38,108 nucleotides of DNA from CANNDT01 sp945876205 (lineage in GTDB: Bacteria; Acidobacteriota; Vicinamibacteria; Vicinamibacterales; UBA2999). The notes under the pieces are model-generated. The model did not search any database, was not told the DNA's origin, and was given only the letters and a program-made list of their open reading frames with translations. Below, piece after piece: positions 10,441 to 18,661 of the stretch. The number at the start of each line of letters is the position of its first letter. Positions within the stretch are counted from its first letter, which is position 1. Position numbers and translations under genes: made by a program. Where the stretch lies: the NCBI GenBank assembly GCA_947503365.1, contig CANNDT010000039.1:1-38108 (forward strand). The letters are read 5' to 3'.

Positions 10441-11961
10441 TCAGTTGTAGTACTTCTTCTTCCCCCCGCCCGTCGGCATCGTCGGCGTCTTCTCGTCGGG
10501 GAACGACGCCTCGCGCGTGGGGCGTCGCACCGGGGTCTCGGCCGCGTGATAGCCGCGCTCGTCGTTGCGGCTGATCTTCTTCAGCGCGTACATGCCTTCA
10601 AGCACGAAGTCGACTCCCGAGGCCAGCAACTGCGGTGAGGCGTTGTCGGGAATGCCGGCGGCGTGCGCGAGCTCGATCAGGCCCTGCACTTCTCTGGCGT
10701 GCGTCAGCACGTCCTCGGCGCTCAGCGTGTCGCTCAACTGCAGGCTGCCGCCGAGATCGAACCACTCGACGATCTGCCGCGTCTCGAGATGCGAGAGATA
10801 GCCGTCGGCGACGTTGCCGACCGCCGCGCGAATCAGCTCGCGGCCGATCGCTTCGGCGCCTTTCAGCTCGCCCTCGTACTCCATCTCGAACTTGCCGGTG
10901 ATCGATGGCAGCGCGGCGTAGATATCGGTGACGCGCGGCACGGCGAGCGGTTCGCCGTTGACCAGCGCGCGGCGCTCGGCGTTGGAGACGACGTTTTCCA
11001 TCGCCGAGATCGGCAGGCGCTGGCTGACGCCCGAGCGCTTATCGATGCGGCGGTCCTGCCGAGCCTGGAACGCGATCTCTTCGACGATTTCCGCGACAAA
11101 CGCCGGTACCTCGGTCTTGAGGTCCGAGCCGTGGCGCAAGAGCCACGCTTCCTGCGCGGTAATCGCCATCCCCTCGGTGCGTCCGGCGGGGTAGTGGGTG
11201 CGAATCTCGGAGCCGATGCGGTCTTTGAGCGGCGTGATGATCTTGCCGCGCGCCGTGTAGTCCTCGGGGTTGGCGGTGAACGCCATCAGCACGTCGAGCG
11301 GCAGGCGGATCGGGTAGCCCTTAATCTGGACGTCGCCTTCCTGCAGGATGTTGAAGAGACCGACCTGGATCTTTCCCGCGAGGTCGGGCAGCTCGTTGAT
11401 GGCGAAGATGCCGCGATTCGCCCGCGGCAGCAGCCCGTAGTGCATCGTCATCTCGCTCGAGAGCTGCAGGCCAGCCTTCGCCGCCTTGATCGGATCGATG
11501 TCGCCGACCATGTCGGCGATCGTGACGTCGGGCGTCGCGAGCTTCTCGACGTAGCGCGCGTCGCGCGGCAGCCAGGCGATCGGCGTCTTGTCGCCGTCGG
11601 CCGCCAGCCGCGTGCGGCACGCGCCGCAGATCGGGTTGAGCGGGTCGTCGTTGATCTCGCACCCCGGCATCACGGGGATCTCGTTGTCGAGCAGCGTAAC
11701 CAGCGCGCGCAGCAGGCGCGTCTTGGCCTGGCCGCGGAGGCCGAGCAGGATGAAGTTGTGCCGCGACAACAGCGCGTTGATCAATTGCGGGACGACCGTG
11801 TCGTCGTAGCCGACGATGCCCGGGAAGAGTGCCTCGCCCGCGCGAAGCTTCCGAATAAGGTTCTGACGCACCTCCTCGTGGACACTGCGGCGGAGGACAG
11901 CGCCAGACTCGACGGCGCGGCGCAGCTCGCCCACGGTGGAGATCGCGGAGGGCTTGGACAT
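10441..11961 (-). CDS. AAA+ ATPase, MoxR / magnesium-chelatase-like
   Basis: A 506-residue AAA+ ATPase. The Walker A loop is GLRGQAKTR (G74 to K80-T81), in the degenerate form common to MoxR and chelatase proteins. The Walker B region is GIFAINELPDL, followed by FNILQEGDVQIKGYPIRLPL and the sensor segment MAFTANPEDYTARG, typical of Mg-chelatase I-type subunits. An insertion after Walker A carries C101, C112 and C115 (CxxC), which may bind zinc. The C-terminal half forms the helical lid and a long tail ending in a basic GGGKKKYYN. Paired with the downstream VWA gene it resembles a two-part chelatase or chaperone. The ATG at 11961 gives MSKPSAIST; a TAGAAT at 11975-11970 lies only 8 nt upstream, so a leaderless transcript is possible. 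Client and metal, if any, are unknown. Confidence 0.87.
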   Translation of the reverse strand: MSKPSAISTVGELRRAVESGAVLRRSVHEEVRQNLIRKLRAGEALFPGIVGYDDTVVPQLINALLSRHNFILLGLRGQAKTRLLRALVTLLDNEIPVMPGCEINDDPLNPICGACRTRLAADGDKTPIAWLPRDARYVEKLATPDVTIADMVGDIDPIKAAKAGLQLSSEMTMHYGLLPRANRGIFAINELPDLAGKIQVGLFNILQEGDVQIKGYPIRLPLDVLMAFTANPEDYTARGKIITPLKDRIGSEIRTHYPAGRTEGMAITAQEAWLLRHGSDLKTEVPAFVAEIVEEIAFQARQDRRIDKRSGVSQRLPISAMENVVSNAERRALVNGEPLAVPRVTDIYAALPSITGKFEMEYEGELKGAEAIGRELIRAAVGNVADGYLSHLETRQIVEWFDLGGSLQLSDTLSAEDVLTHAREVQGLIELAHAAGIPDNASPQLLASGVDFVLEGMYALKKISRNDERGYHAAETPVRRPTREASFPDEKTPTMPTGGGKKKYYN

Positions 11962-11978
11962 ATAAAGCGATTCTACTT

Positions 11979-12076
11979 GGGTAGCTAGGTAGCTAGGTAG
12001 CTAGGTAGCTGGGTAGCTGGGTGGCTCGGGTGAGCTTCGGCCCCAGCTACCCAGCGACCTAGCTACCCAGCTACCC
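11979..12076. repeat. GGTAGCTA tandem repeat with inverted copy (long hairpin)
   Basis: The unit GGTAGCTA is repeated from 11980 (three exact copies to 12003, then variants GGTAGCTG, GGTAGCTG and GGTGGCTC to 12027). After a spacer, the reverse complement appears at about 12041-12076 (CCCAGCTACCCAGCGACCTA, then GCTACCCAGCTACCC). Together they can fold into a long hairpin. The element fills most of the 122-bp gap between the divergent ATPase and phosphodiesterase genes. Confidence 0.9.
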
Positions 12077-12083
12077 TAGAGTC

Positions 12084-12863
12084 GTGTTCCTGGATTCCTC
12101 GCGTCCTCTCGTATTTGCCCACCGCGGCGGCTGCGCGCTGGGGCCGGAGAACACGGTGGCGGCGTTTGACTTGGGAGTGGCTGCGGGGGCGGATGGCCTC
12201 GAACTCGACGTGCACCTGTCGCAGGACGGCGTGGTCGTCGTCCACCACGACGACACGCTGGAGCGGACGACCGACGGCACCGGTATCCTGGCGGCGCGCA
12301 CTGCGGATGAGCTCGCTCGCGTGGATGCGGGGTGCAGGTTCGTGGACGGAGGTTCGCATCCATTTCGTAACCAGGATGTAGGAATCCCCACGCTGGCCAG
12401 CGTGCTGCGGCGATATCCGGATACGAGAATCATCATTGAGATGAAGGTCGACAGCCACGAGATGGGCGAGGCGGTGGCGCACGAGGTGCGAAAAGCCGGC
12501 GCCGCCGAGCGCGTGTGCGTTGCCGGCTATGGCGCGCGAAGCGCCGCCGCTGCGCGCGCCGCGCTGCCGGGCAGCGCGGCCAGCGCGTGTCACAAGGAAG
12601 TCCAGATGGCCGTCTACCGCTCGATGGCTCGCGTGCCGGTGCGTCGCGTGCGTTACCACGCCTACCAGGTGCCCGAAGTCGCCGGGAGCATCAGGGTGGT
12701 CTCACCGCGCTTCATCCGGCATGCCCACAAGGCCAACCTGAAGGTGCAGGTGTGGACGGTGGACGATGAAGCGGACATGAACCGGTTGCTCGAGTGGGGA
12801 GTTGACGCATTGATCACGAATCGTCCCGACCTCGCCGTTCGAGTGAGAAATGCGCGCGCCTAG
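12084..12863 (+). CDS. ugpQ: Glycerophosphodiester phosphodiesterase
   Basis: A 259-residue enzyme of the GDPD family, which hydrolyses glycerophosphodiesters from phospholipid turnover to glycerol-3-phosphate and an alcohol. Diagnostic residues are FAHRGG (H13, R14), PENTVAAF (E22), LELDVHLSQDGVVVVHHDD (E40, D42, H55), LERTTDGTG, and at the C-terminus VQVWTVDDEADMNRLLEWGVD and LITNRPD. No signal peptide is seen, so it should be the cytosolic UgpQ-like type rather than periplasmic GlpQ. The start is GTG at 12084, immediately after the inverted repeat; no clear ribosome-binding site is visible. The 3' end overlaps the next gene by 14 bp, pointing to one operon. The gene symbol is by family type, not by close homology. 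Confidence 0.9.
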   Translation: MFLDSSRPLVFAHRGGCALGPENTVAAFDLGVAAGADGLELDVHLSQDGVVVVHHDDTLERTTDGTGILAARTADELARVDAGCRFVDGGSHPFRNQDVGIPTLASVLRRYPDTRIIIEMKVDSHEMGEAVAHEVRKAGAAERVCVAGYGARSAAAARAALPGSAASACHKEVQMAVYRSMARVPVRRVRYHAYQVPEVAGSIRVVSPRFIRHAHKANLKVQVWTVDDEADMNRLLEWGVDALITNRPDLAVRVRNARA

Positions 12864-13806
12864 CTTTCAGGACGTCCTCGACGCGCGCCCTCGCGTCTAT
12901 GCCGGCCTGCAGCCTTCGCCGCTCCTTCGGCATCCGCTGCTCGGCGAGTGGGCCGGGTGCGACACGTGGGTGAAGCACGAGAATCACCTGCCGACCGGCG
13001 CATTCAAGATTCGCGGCGGTCTCAACCTCGTGGCGCAGCTCACGGCTGACGAGCGCCGGCGCGGCGTCGTCAGCGCAAGCACCGGTAACCACGGTCAATC
13101 GATCGCGCTGGCGTGCGCCGGCCAGGGCGTGCCGTGCTGGATTTTCGTGCCGGAGGGAAGCAATCCTGACAAGACCGCGGCGATGCGGGCCTTTGGTGCG
13201 ACAGTCGTGGAGTACGGGCGCGATTTCGACGAGGCGCGGGAGCGCGTCGAGGAGCTGGCGCCTCGCGAAGGCTGGCGCTACGTTCACTCCGCCAACGAGC
13301 CGCACCTGATCGCCGGGGTGGCCACCTACGCGCACGAGATCTTCGAGCGCGTCAGCGATTTTGACTACCTGTTCGTGCCGGTTGGTGGCGGCAGCGGCGC
13401 TGCGGGCTGCTGCATCGTCCGGTCTGGCATGGGGCGTCGCACGAAAATCATCGGCGTCCAGGCCGCCGGCGCTGATGCCTTCGCGCGGTCGTGGCGCGGC
13501 CCCGAGCGCGTGACGGCGGATCGCGTGCACACGTTTGCCGAGGGCGTGGCGACGCGAGTCACTTTCGACCTGACGTTCGGCATCCTGAAGGCACAGATGG
13601 ATGACGTGGTGATGCTGGAAGAGGCGGAGCTCGAAGACGGCGTTCGTGCGGCGCTTCGCCTGACGCATAACCTCGCCGAAGCGGCGGGTGCCGCGACCCT
13701 GGCCGCGGCGCGCACGTACGCGCCGGGGCGAGGCAAGAAGGTCGCGTGCGTGATCACCGGCGGAAACATCGACGCCCGCACGTTGCGGCGCGTGCTAGCC
13801 GAGTAG
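12850..13806 (+). CDS. PLP-dependent threonine/serine dehydratase
   Basis: A 318-residue fold-type II PLP enzyme of the serine/threonine dehydratase family. The PLP lysine is K53 in PTGAFKIRGG. SASTGNHGQSIALA binds substrate, and VPVGGGSGAAG forms the phosphate-binding glycine loop. The short length and absence of a C-terminal ACT domain fit the catabolic threonine dehydratase or serine racemase branch rather than biosynthetic IlvA (about 500 residues). The reaction expected is deamination of threonine to 2-oxobutyrate or serine to pyruvate, in the cytosol. The ATG at 12850 overlaps the phosphodiesterase gene by 14 bp. At its 3' end it overlaps the convergent uracil-DNA glycosylase gene by 12 bp. 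Confidence 0.88.
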   Translation: MRAPSFQDVLDARPRVYAGLQPSPLLRHPLLGEWAGCDTWVKHENHLPTGAFKIRGGLNLVAQLTADERRRGVVSASTGNHGQSIALACAGQGVPCWIFVPEGSNPDKTAAMRAFGATVVEYGRDFDEARERVEELAPREGWRYVHSANEPHLIAGVATYAHEIFERVSDFDYLFVPVGGGSGAAGCCIVRSGMGRRTKIIGVQAAGADAFARSWRGPERVTADRVHTFAEGVATRVTFDLTFGILKAQMDDVVMLEEAELEDGVRAALRLTHNLAEAAGAATLAAARTYAPGRGKKVACVITGGNIDARTLRRVLAE

Positions 13807-14541
13807 GCGCCGGGCCTTCCTGAAGACGCTCTCCAACATGGCGGGCGTCAGCTTGCCGGTGTTCGTGTTCTGGCGGCTCGGGTGATAGCAGCCGATCAAG
13901 GTCGGCAACCGTTCGCCCATCCTCGCGTTATCCATCTTTATGACCACGCCGTGGCCGAACTGCGGCCGGGGCGTGGGCACGCCGCCTCGACGACGCAGCA
14001 ACTGCAGCCACGCGTCAAAGCCGATCTTTCCCAGCGCCACGACGACGCGGACGCGCTCGAGTTGGGCGACCTCGGCGTCCAGGTGATCGAGGCAGCGTGT
14101 GATCTCCTCGGGCAGCGGCTTGTTGTCGGGCGGCGCGCAGCGCACCGCGCACGCGACGTATGCATCGGAGAGATGAAGGCCATCCTCAGCGTGCGTGGAC
14201 GTCGGTATGTTCGCGAAGCCGGTGCGATGGAGTGCGCGCATGAGGAAGTCGCCCGAGCCTGTGGGGCCGTCGCCGGTAAAAGCTCGGCCGGTGCGATTCG
14301 CGCCATGGGCTGCCGGGGCGAGCGCGATGAGGAGGAGGCGTGCATGCGGATCGCCAAAGCCCGGCACTGGCCGGCCCCAGTAGGTCTCCTCGCGATGAGC
14401 GCGCTTCTTCTCGTGTGCGACGTGCTGGCAGTAGCTCCTCAGTCGAGGGCACCGCTCGCACGACACAATTGTCGCGTGCACCTCAGCAAGACGCATTTGT
14501 GCAGGGGCGTGCAGGATGAGATTGCCCGAAACCCGTTTCAT
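13795..14541 (-). CDS. Family 5 uracil-DNA glycosylase (UdgB-like)
   Basis: A DNA repair enzyme that removes uracil, and in this family also some other deaminated bases. Motif 1 is LAPAAHGANRTGRAFTGD (about residues 74-91), with AHGANRTGR diagnostic of family 5; family 4 has GEAPG there. Motif 2 is HPSRQNTNTGKLT near residue 227. Cysteines C28, C31, C38, C131, C135 and C150 include the likely [4Fe-4S] ligands. The ATG at 14541 gives 248 residues; a TTG directly upstream and an internal ATG at 14496 are alternatives, the latter leaving MRLAEVHATIVSCERC, which is also family-like. No strong ribosome site distinguishes them. It faces away from aceE, with about 56 bp of shared divergent promoter space. 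Confidence 0.9.
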   Translation of the reverse strand: MKRVSGNLILHAPAQMRLAEVHATIVSCERCPRLRSYCQHVAHEKKRAHREETYWGRPVPGFGDPHARLLLIALAPAAHGANRTGRAFTGDGPTGSGDFLMRALHRTGFANIPTSTHAEDGLHLSDAYVACAVRCAPPDNKPLPEEITRCLDHLDAEVAQLERVRVVVALGKIGFDAWLQLLRRRGGVPTPRPQFGHGVVIKMDNARMGERLPTLIGCYHPSRQNTNTGKLTPAMLESVFRKARRLLG

Positions 14542-14559
14542 CAAGAGATCGACGAATAG

Positions 14560-14565
14560 TACAAT
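14560..14565 (+). promoter_or_regulatory. Possible -10 element for aceE
   Basis: TACAAT matches the sigma70 -10 consensus at five of six positions and lies 32 bp upstream of the aceE start, in the only gap before the operon. No convincing -35 box is seen at 16-19 bp spacing (GTTTCA at 14535 with 19 bp is weak). GAGGG at 14590-14594 is the likely ribosome-binding site, with a short spacing. Confidence 0.35.
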
Positions 14566-14597
14566 AGAGGTTTCCGCACCACCGTTTTTGAGGGCTC

Positions 14598-17285
14598 ATG
14601 CGCAATACAGCACCGAAGGACGCCGCAGAGATCGAAGCGATAGAGACTCGTGAGTGGCTCGAGTCACTGGACTACGTGCTCCAGTCCGGCGGTCCGGCGC
14701 GAGTGAACACGCTGCTTCGTGAACTGGCCGACCACGCGAGGCGAAAAGGCGTCAAGGCTCCATTCACGGCCAACACCCCTTACATCAATTCCATCCCCAC
14801 CTCAGAGCAGTCACCGTTTCCGGGCAGTCGCGAGATCGAGCGCCGCATCAAGAGCCTCGTCCGCTGGAACGCCCTGGCAATGGTCGTCAAAGCCAACAAG
14901 CTCGAAGAGGGGATTGGCGGACACATCTCGACCTACGCCTCGGCGGCGACGCTCTACGAAGTGGGCTTCAACCATTTCTTCAAGGGCAAGGGCGACGATC
15001 ACGACGGCGACATCATTTACTTCCAGGGCCACGCCGCCCCCGGCATCTACGCGCGCGCGTTCCTCGAGGGACGCCTCCCCGTCAAGAAGCTCGAGAACTT
15101 CCGCCGGGAGCTGAAGGAAGGCGGCGGCCTCTCCTCGTATCCGCATCCGTGGCTGATGCCCGACTTCTGGGAGTTCCCCACCGTGTCGATGGGGATCGGC
15201 CCGATCAACGCCATCTACCAGGCGCGCTTCATGCGTTACCTCGAGGATCGCGGGCTCAAGAAGCGGTCAGACTCGAAGGTCTGGGCGTTCCTGGGCGACG
15301 GCGAGACCGACGAGCCGGAATCGCTTGGCGCCATCACGCTGGCCTCGCGCGAGAAGCTCGATAACCTGATCTTCGTCATCAACTGCAACCTGCAGCGCCT
15401 CGACGGTCCGGTGCGCGGCAACGGGCAGATCATCCAGGAGCTCGAGGCGGCCTTCCGCGGCGCCGGCTGGAACGTGCTCAAGGTGATCTGGGGCAGCGAG
15501 TGGGACGCCCTGCTCGAGAAAGATTACGACGGCCTCCTCGTCAAGCGCATGGGCGAAGTCGTCGACGGCGAGTATCAGAAGTACGCCGTCGAATCGGGCG
15601 CCTACGTCCGGCAGCAGTTCTGGGGCGCCAATCCGAAGCTGCTGGAGATGGTCAAGCACCTGTCCGACGAGCAGTTGAAGAAGCTGACGCTCGGCGGACA
15701 CGACCCGGTCAAGGTCTACGCCGCCTACCACGAGGCCGTCTCGCACACGGGACAGCCCACATGCATCCTGGCCCGCACCATCAAGGGCTACGGCATCGGC
15801 GAAGCCGGCGAAGGCAAGAACATCACCCACCAGCAGAAGAAGCTCAACGAAGAAGAACTGAAAGCGTTCCGCACCCGCTTCGGCATCCCGATCGGCGACG
15901 AAGAAGTGGCGAAGGCGCCGTTCTATCGTCCGCCGGACAACAGCCCGGAAGTGACCTACATGCTGGAGCGGCGCAAGCAGCTCAAGGGCTTCGTGCCGAC
16001 GCGGTCGGTGCAGTGCGAGCCGCTGAAGACCGACACGCTGCCGGAGCTGTTCAGCGAGTTCCACAAGGGCTCTGAGGGGCGCAAGGCGTCGACGACCATG
16101 GCGTTCGTGCGCATGCTGGCGAAGATGCTGCGCGACAAGGAAATCGGCGATCTGGTCGTGCCGATCGTTCCCGACGAGGCGCGGACGTTCGGCATGGAGT
16201 CACTCTTCCGGCAGGTCGGCATCTACTCGCACGTGGGCCAGCTCTACGACCCGGTCGACATGGACACCCTCCTCTACTACAAGGAAATGAAGGAAGGGCA
16301 GATCCTCGAGGAGGGCATCACCGAGGCAGGCTCGATCTCCTCGTTCATGGCCGCGGGCACGGCCTACGCCACCCACTGCATCAACACGATTCCGTTCTTC
16401 ATCTACTACTCGATGTTCGGCATGCAGCGCGTCGGCGACTTCGTCTGGGCCGCCGCCGACTCGCGCGCGCGCGGCTTCCTGCTTGGCGGCACCGCCGGGC
16501 GGACGACGCTCGCCGGTGAAGGGCTGCAGCACCAGGACGGCCACTCGCATCTCCTCTCGCTGGCGGTGCCGAACCTGATCTCCTACGACCCGGCATTCGG
16601 CTACGAGATCGCGGTGATCATCGAGGACGGCATCCGGCGCATGTACAAGGAAGGCGAGAGCGTCTTCTACTACATCACCGTGATGAACGAGCAGTACGAG
16701 ATGCCGGCGATGCCCGAAGGGGAGCGCGTGCGCGAGGGCATCCTCAAGGGGATCTATCGCGTGCGCTCGGCGGAAAAGAAGCCGAAGCAGCCGCGCGCGC
16801 AACTGCTGGGAAGCGGCGCGATCCTCCTCGAGGTCATCAAGGCGCAGCAGATTCTTGCGGAGAAGTACAACGTGGCGGCCGATGTCTGGAGCGTCACGAG
16901 TTACAACGAGCTGTACCGCGACGGGCACGCGGCCGAGCGGTGGAACCGCCTGCATCCCGGCGAAAAGCCGAAGGTGCCGTACGTGACGCAGATGCTCGGC
17001 GACACCGAGGGTGTCATCGTCGCCGCCTCCGACTACGTCAAGGCGCTGCCCAACGGCATCGACCAGTGGATGCCGCGCAGGCTCACCGCGCTTGGCACCG
17101 ACGGCTTCGGCCGCAGCGAAGGGCGCGCGTCGCTGCGCGACTTCTTCGAGGTTGACGCCAAGTTCATCGTCCAGGCCACGCTGAACGCGCTGGCCAAGGA
17201 CGGCGCGATCGAGGCCTCGGTCGTCACCAAGGCCATCAAGGATCTGGGGATTAACCCCGACAAGCCGAATCCCGCCAATTCATGA
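14598..17285 (+). CDS. aceE: Pyruvate dehydrogenase E1, homodimeric type
   Basis: The thiamine-diphosphate-dependent E1 of the pyruvate dehydrogenase complex decarboxylates pyruvate and acetylates the E2 lipoyl group. At 895 residues it matches the single-chain E1 (about 887 in E. coli). Key features are NTPYINSIPTSEQSPFPG near the N-terminus, GGHISTYASAATLYEVGFNH, the TPP motif starting GDGETDEPES at residue 233 with NCNLQRLDGPVRGNG downstream, and the loop segment GYGIGEAGEGKNITHQQKK. The second half contains MESLFRQVGIYSHVGQLYDP and LAGEGLQHQDGHSH, typical of AceE. It is the first gene of aceE-aceF-lpdA, and its stop overlaps the aceF start in an ATGA. Nothing is missing. Confidence 0.97.
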   Translation: MRNTAPKDAAEIEAIETREWLESLDYVLQSGGPARVNTLLRELADHARRKGVKAPFTANTPYINSIPTSEQSPFPGSREIERRIKSLVRWNALAMVVKANKLEEGIGGHISTYASAATLYEVGFNHFFKGKGDDHDGDIIYFQGHAAPGIYARAFLEGRLPVKKLENFRRELKEGGGLSSYPHPWLMPDFWEFPTVSMGIGPINAIYQARFMRYLEDRGLKKRSDSKVWAFLGDGETDEPESLGAITLASREKLDNLIFVINCNLQRLDGPVRGNGQIIQELEAAFRGAGWNVLKVIWGSEWDALLEKDYDGLLVKRMGEVVDGEYQKYAVESGAYVRQQFWGANPKLLEMVKHLSDEQLKKLTLGGHDPVKVYAAYHEAVSHTGQPTCILARTIKGYGIGEAGEGKNITHQQKKLNEEELKAFRTRFGIPIGDEEVAKAPFYRPPDNSPEVTYMLERRKQLKGFVPTRSVQCEPLKTDTLPELFSEFHKGSEGRKASTTMAFVRMLAKMLRDKEIGDLVVPIVPDEARTFGMESLFRQVGIYSHVGQLYDPVDMDTLLYYKEMKEGQILEEGITEAGSISSFMAAGTAYATHCINTIPFFIYYSMFGMQRVGDFVWAAADSRARGFLLGGTAGRTTLAGEGLQHQDGHSHLLSLAVPNLISYDPAFGYEIAVIIEDGIRRMYKEGESVFYYITVMNEQYEMPAMPEGERVREGILKGIYRVRSAEKKPKQPRAQLLGSGAILLEVIKAQQILAEKYNVAADVWSVTSYNELYRDGHAAERWNRLHPGEKPKVPYVTQMLGDTEGVIVAASDYVKALPNGIDQWMPRRLTALGTDGFGRSEGRASLRDFFEVDAKFIVQATLNALAKDGAIEASVVTKAIKDLGINPDKPNPANS

Positions 17286-18661
17286 TCGAATTCAAGGTTC
17301 CCGAGCTGGGAGAGAACGTCGCCGGTGGCGACGTCGCCAGCGTGCTGGTGAAAGTCGGCGACACGATCGCCGTCGAGCAGGCCGTCATCGAGCTCGAAAC
17401 CGACAAGGCCACCATCGAGGTGCCATCCTCTGTTGCCGGTGTCGTCAAGGAGATCAAGGTCAAGAAGGGCGACAAGATCAAGGTCGGCGCCGTCGTCCTG
17501 ACGGTGGACGAGTCGGCGGCCACGAAGGACACGAAGTCGGCGGCCACGAAGGACACGAAGACCACGAAGGTCGAGGAGCCCGAAGAAGCCGAAGACCCGG
17601 CGGAAGCGGCTGAACCTGAAAAGGCTCCCGAGAAGGTTGTCGCCATCGCGCGGCCGCAAGCCCAAAAGCCCGCGGAGCCTGCGAAGGCCGTTGCGGCAAC
17701 CGCGCCCAGTGATGGACCGGCGGCGCCAGCATCGCCCTCGGTGAGGCGGCTCGCGCGCGAGCTGGGCGTCGACATCAACGAGGTGCAGGGCAGCGGCTCG
17801 GATGGCCGCATCTCGCAGGAAGACGTCAAGGAGCACGCGCGGCGGATCCTGAGCAGCATCGGCTCGTCTGGCGCCGCCGCGGCGCGCGGCACGGCTGAAC
17901 CCGTCAGCGAGATCCCGCTCCCGGACTTTTCGAAGTGGGGCGAGGTCGAGCGGCAGCCGATGAGCAGCATCCGCCGCAAGACGGCGGAGCACCTGAGCCA
18001 CGCCTGGCGCACGATCCCGCACGTCACGCAGTTCGACAAGGCCGACATCACCGCGATGGAGGAACTGCGGAAGAAGTACCGCGGGCAGGTCGACAAGGCC
18101 GGCGGCAACCTGACGGTCACCGCGATGCTCGTCAAGGTGCTGGCGACCGCCGTGAAGCAGTTCCCGCAGTTCAACTCTTCGCTCGACTCGCAGAGCCAGG
18201 AGATCGTCGTCAAGAAATACGTGAACATCGGCGTGGCCGTGGACACCGATCGCGGCCTGCTCGTGCCCGTCATCCGCAACGCCGATCAGAAGAACATCCT
18301 GCAGATCGCCATCGAAGTGCACCAGGCGGCCGAGAAGGCGCGCACGAAGAAGCTGACGCTCGAGGAGATGAGCGGCGGCGGCATGTCGATCTCGAACCTT
18401 GGCGGCATCGGCGGCACCTATTTCACGCCGATCGTCAATTGGCCCGAGGTGGCGATCCTCGGCGTCTCGCGCGGCATCATCGAGCCGGTGTGGCGCCCTT
18501 CGACAAGCTCAGGGCAGGCAGGCACTTTCGAGCCGCGGCAGCTGCTGCCGCTCTCGCTCTCCTACGATCACCGCGTCATCGACGGCGCCGACGCCATGCG
18601 CTTTCTGCATTGGGTCGTCCAGGCCATCGAACAACCCTTCGTTCTGTCTCTCTTCGGCTAA
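17282..18661 (+). CDS. aceF: Dihydrolipoamide acetyltransferase (PDH E2)
   Basis: The E2 core transfers acetyl from lipoyl-lysine to CoA. Domains in order: one lipoyl domain (residues 1-77, lipoylated K42 in ETDKATIE); an Ala/Pro/Lys-rich linker (about 78-150); the E1/E3-binding domain (about 152-188: VRRLARELGVDINEVQGSGS); and the acetyltransferase domain (about 215-459) with H430 and D434 in DHRVIDGADA. The linker begins with two identical SAATKDTK units encoded by a perfect 24-bp tandem repeat (17513-17560). In the catalytic domain, the usual short turn between PVWR and F-x-PR is expanded to PVWRPSTSSGQAGTFEPR by a repeat element (18494-18523). All catalytic residues are intact, so it should be active. 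A single lipoyl domain is fewer than in many gammaproteobacterial E2s. The stop overlaps the lpdA start by one base (TAATG). Confidence 0.96.
   Translation: MIEFKVPELGENVAGGDVASVLVKVGDTIAVEQAVIELETDKATIEVPSSVAGVVKEIKVKKGDKIKVGAVVLTVDESAATKDTKSAATKDTKTTKVEEPEEAEDPAEAAEPEKAPEKVVAIARPQAQKPAEPAKAVAATAPSDGPAAPASPSVRRLARELGVDINEVQGSGSDGRISQEDVKEHARRILSSIGSSGAAAARGTAEPVSEIPLPDFSKWGEVERQPMSSIRRKTAEHLSHAWRTIPHVTQFDKADITAMEELRKKYRGQVDKAGGNLTVTAMLVKVLATAVKQFPQFNSSLDSQSQEIVVKKYVNIGVAVDTDRGLLVPVIRNADQKNILQIAIEVHQAAEKARTKKLTLEEMSGGGMSISNLGGIGGTYFTPIVNWPEVAILGVSRGIIEPVWRPSTSSGQAGTFEPRQLLPLSLSYDHRVIDGADAMRFLHWVVQAIEQPFVLSLFG
17513..17560 (+). repeat. 24-bp perfect tandem duplication in the aceF linker
   Basis: Two identical 24-bp units (17513-17536 and 17537-17560), each ending in CACGAAGGACACGAAG and followed by the partial copy ACCACGAAGG. 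Each unit encodes SAATKDTK in frame. The CCACGAAGGACACGAAG core resembles a simple motif I recall as repeated in intergenic DNA of many GC-rich environmental genomes. Confidence 0.9.
18494..18523 (+). repeat. CTTCGACAAGCTCAGG-type repeat inserted in aceF
   Basis: The core GCCCTTCGACAAGCTCAGGG with following CAGGCAGGC lies inside the acetyltransferase domain; GCCCT (18495-18499) and AGGGC (18511-18515) form the outer arms. It encodes the extra peptide PSTSSGQAG. The element is familiar to me as a high-copy short repeat in many GC-rich bacterial genomes. E2 homologues normally have only a short turn at this place. Confidence 0.8.

Noticed and set aside
17935..18660. N-terminal extension of lpdA through aceF
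   Set aside because: The extension is a frame shadow of aceF. The ATG at 18661 gives a standard E3 N-terminus and overlaps the aceF stop.
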